From Streptomyces sp. NBC_00690 (GTDB taxonomy: Bacteria > Actinomycetota > Actinomycetes > Streptomycetales > Streptomycetaceae): a stretch of 64,000 nt of DNA. Position numbers and translations under genes: made by a program. The stretch is from positions 682,001 to 746,000 of the forward strand of contig NZ_CP109009.1 of NCBI RefSeq assembly GCF_036226685.1, read 5' to 3'. The first letter of the stretch is position 1; every line of letters begins with the position of its first letter. This document shows, piece after piece, positions 62,337 through 64,000 of the stretch. The notes beneath the pieces were generated by a model. The model was not told where the DNA came from. It worked only from the letters and a program-made list of their open reading frames with translations, and searched no databases.

Positions 62337-62700
62337 GGCGTGAGGCTACTGAGCCTGCATCGCCGACGAAGGCGTGGATTCGACCCCGACGCCGACCGGG
62401 TGGTTGCCCTTCCGCCGGGCGGAACCGGCCGGATTCCCGTGTCGCCAGCTCGACGAGGCGCGTTTCGGCAGTGTGCGGGGATGCCGCGTTGATACCGCGG
62501 TTGAAAGGTCCGGCATCTTGGACCGTCCTGGAGCCGCCCACTGCCTCGTCGACCCTCAGGTCGTAGCACGTGCTGGCTGTCCGTGAAGAACCAGGCGATG
62601 CGCCTGTCGTCCCCGGGCCTCAGCACCGCGACGATCCGACGGTAGCGACTCTCCTGCACGTTGGTCCGATGCGCGCCACGGTGTTGTGATGAGTGTTGCC
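62337..62700. other. No supported gene
   Basis: A minus-strand frame contains RYRRIVAVLRPGDDRRIAWF, which could be a protein remnant, but no start, end or family is evident. Confidence 0.4.
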
Positions 62701-62925
62701 CGGTCATGGGATGTCAGGCCGCTGGCGCGGGCGACGCCGTCGAGTACGGCGTCCTCGGCGGCGCGTTGTGTCCACCAGGTGTGGAGTTTCGCGCGGATGA
62801 CTTCGAGTTAGTGGGGATCGTCGGCGATGTCGGCTCGGACGATGGCCGTGTGGAGCGTGCCGTCCGGGCCGGGCATCTCGATCGGGCGGTGGTCGATGCG
62901 GCCGGTGGCCAGCATGGTCAGTCCG
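62701..62925 (-). pseudogene. Truncated relative of the 54561-54986 gene
   Basis: LTMLATGRIDHRPIEMPGPD then IRAKLHTWWTQRAAEDAVLD GVARASGL (two pieces) matches the C-terminal half of the 141-aa protein at 54561-54986 at most positions. A TAA interrupts it after VRADIADDPH and the N-terminal half is gone. Confidence 0.7.
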
Positions 62926-63234
62926 CTGAGGGGCCGACGCGGGGGCCCGGGCCCCGTCGGGCCCGCAGTCGAACGCCACCTCCCTTTTGCGCCTGTTCAC
63001 CGTTCTGGCGGGCGGGGTCTCGCCCCGTGGATCGCGTGGAGTGTGCTGCTTGGCGTGTGCATACGCGCCATTGACGTTGTGTTCGATATGCGGTGCCTAG
63101 GGCGGCATGTTGGACTGTTTGCCGTCCTGTTCCTCAATGTCCGGGCTGTCGTGTGACAGCCGTCCTTGTCATGCCTTGCGCAAGCCCCCGTCAGTCTCCG
63201 CCCCCGCTTTGGGGTTCGATCGAACGGATGGTTC
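62926..63234. other. Gene-free stretch
   Basis: About 310 bp upstream of the last gene; should contain its promoter. Nothing else recognised. Confidence 0.5.
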
Positions 63235-64000
63235 ATGACAGCTGACCAGAGTGTGCTGAAGATCTACAGCGGCCGGACGTATGTCCATACGACGATGGTG
63301 CGCCATCAGGGCACGGCGCTGGCGTTCGCGATGGATGACCAGCGGCGGATCGTGTATGCGGTCCTGGATCTTTCCTCGTACGACGAGAAGCGGGGGGAGC
63401 TGGACGCGGCGTACTGGTCGGAGAACCCCGCTGAGCTTGCGTTTCCCGACGAGATCGTGAAGGTCGGCTATGCCGTGGCACCGGCGACGGCGATGCCCCG
63501 GGTCAAGAAGGGCGGACGGGTCGAGGCAGGGGCGGAGGAGGAACTGGGGACGGCGGAGGAGGACCGTTTCCTCTCCACGACGGCCCGGCTGAGTGCCGCC
63601 GCTCCGTTCCAGGTGCTCTCGGACGGCACCCATCTGGTGGTGCTGCGGCAGGCCATCGGCGCGGCGCATCCGGACGCGGTGTTCTCCCTCTCCGGCGGGG
63701 GCTCTTCCGGTGACACCTCCCGGGGCGACCTCACCGTGGACTTGGCGGGGGTGCGGGTGCCGGTGGCCGCGGACACGCTGCTGTGCGACCGGTTCCTGCT
63801 GGTGGGCGGGTTACTGAAGCCGGTGACGGAAGTCCGTTTCCGGCGCAGCCGGCATCGGACGGAGCCGGAGTCGGCGAAGGACAGTCTGGGCGCGAGCGAC
63901 ATGGACGGCAAGCCGTTCCACGAGCCCACGCGGGAGCTGGCGTTCGTCCGGAATCTGACCGAGGGCCGGTTCACCGCCGTGCTGACGCCGACCTCCGTGG
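63235..64000 (+). CDS. N-terminal part of an unrecognised large protein (runs off the window)
   Basis: ATG 63235 (MTADQSVLKIYSGRTYVHTT), open for 255 codons to the end of the window. Beta-rich: LAFAMDDQRRIVYAVLDLSS, APFQVLSDGTHLVVLRQAIG, DTLLCDRFLLVGGLLKPVTE, LAFVRNLTEGRFTAVLTPTS. No signal peptide or membrane segment. I recall similar N-termini in long uncharacterised actinobacterial proteins but cannot assign a function. Total length unknown. Confidence 0.75.
   Translation, partial: MTADQSVLKIYSGRTYVHTTMVRHQGTALAFAMDDQRRIVYAVLDLSSYDEKRGELDAAYWSENPAELAFPDEIVKVGYAVAPATAMPRVKKGGRVEAGAEEELGTAEEDRFLSTTARLSAAAPFQVLSDGTHLVVLRQAIGAAHPDAVFSLSGGGSSGDTSRGDLTVDLAGVRVPVAADTLLCDRFLLVGGLLKPVTEVRFRRSRHRTEPESAKDSLGASDMDGKPFHEPTRELAFVRNLTEGRFTAVLTPTSV

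Noticed and set aside
1..64000. tRNA or rRNA genes and a tRNA attachment site
   Set aside because: No cloverleaf T-loop/CCA-like segment or rRNA sequence was recognised on either strand by eye.

Overview
The window looks like part of a Streptomyces (or close relative) chromosome arm or other accessory region. Evidence: very high G+C with third-position GC bias, GTG/TTG starts, and families typical of that genus (STAS regulators, SUKH/SMI1-KNR4 proteins, XRE-TPR regulators, DUF6000/DUF5958, Lsr2-type DNA-binding tail). No rRNA, tRNA or core housekeeping operon was recognised. Remnants of at least eight mobile elements and a very high density of broken genes point to a plastic, decaying region.

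Layout. 0.2-2.8 kb: a frameshifted DUF6415-like gene, a winged-helix regulator, a STAS anti-anti-sigma-like protein and IS21-type debris. 2.7-8.1 kb: a secreted serine hydrolase, then a LysR regulator facing a nitrilase-type amidohydrolase and an amino-acid/amine permease across a 19-bp palindrome, a plausible inducible uptake-and-hydrolysis unit. 8.4-16.95 kb: a Tn3-family transposon with 52-bp terminal repeats (39 bp perfect). It carries a decayed transposase, a frameshifted zinc-finger serine recombinase and a three-gene cargo (small Cys protein, membrane protein, 945-aa TPR-CHAT caspase-like protease). 16.95-18.8 kb: broken tyrosine recombinase and accessory gene. 18.9-24.2 kb: a TetR regulator facing an oxidoreductase/hydrolase operon in which only the SDR gene is clearly intact; the aldo/keto reductase carries a ~42-bp micro-inversion.

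24.3-32.9 kb: gene fragments, a SUKH protein, and a 1258-aa secreted DNRLRE protein ending in a NucA/NucB-type nuclease domain, separated by a strong bidirectional terminator. 32.9-35.4 kb: an apparently intact IS21 istA-istB pair. 35.7-40.4 kb: a recombination hotspot where three diverged copies of the same integrase C-terminal segment are interleaved with small cargo genes; next to it is a BRCT plus PD-(D/E)XK nuclease-like fusion. 41.5-45.1 kb: an ABC-transporter-like operon and an APH-type phosphotransferase, followed by a 1034-bp IS5-like element with TTA target duplication.

46-64 kb: truncated XRE regulators, small secreted and membrane proteins, a GNAT acetyltransferase, a lipoprotein, two SUKH proteins (one with an Lsr2-like tail), a decayed antitoxin/Doc pair, a broken sigma factor with intact downstream partner, and two duplicated 67-72-aa membrane proteins. 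The window ends inside an unrecognised large ORF.

The best candidate for an undescribed system is the CHAT module mobilised by the Tn3-like element, followed by the interleaved integrase-tail cassette array. Many lesions are single-base indels, some in homopolymers, so read errors must be excluded before every broken gene is treated as a true pseudogene.
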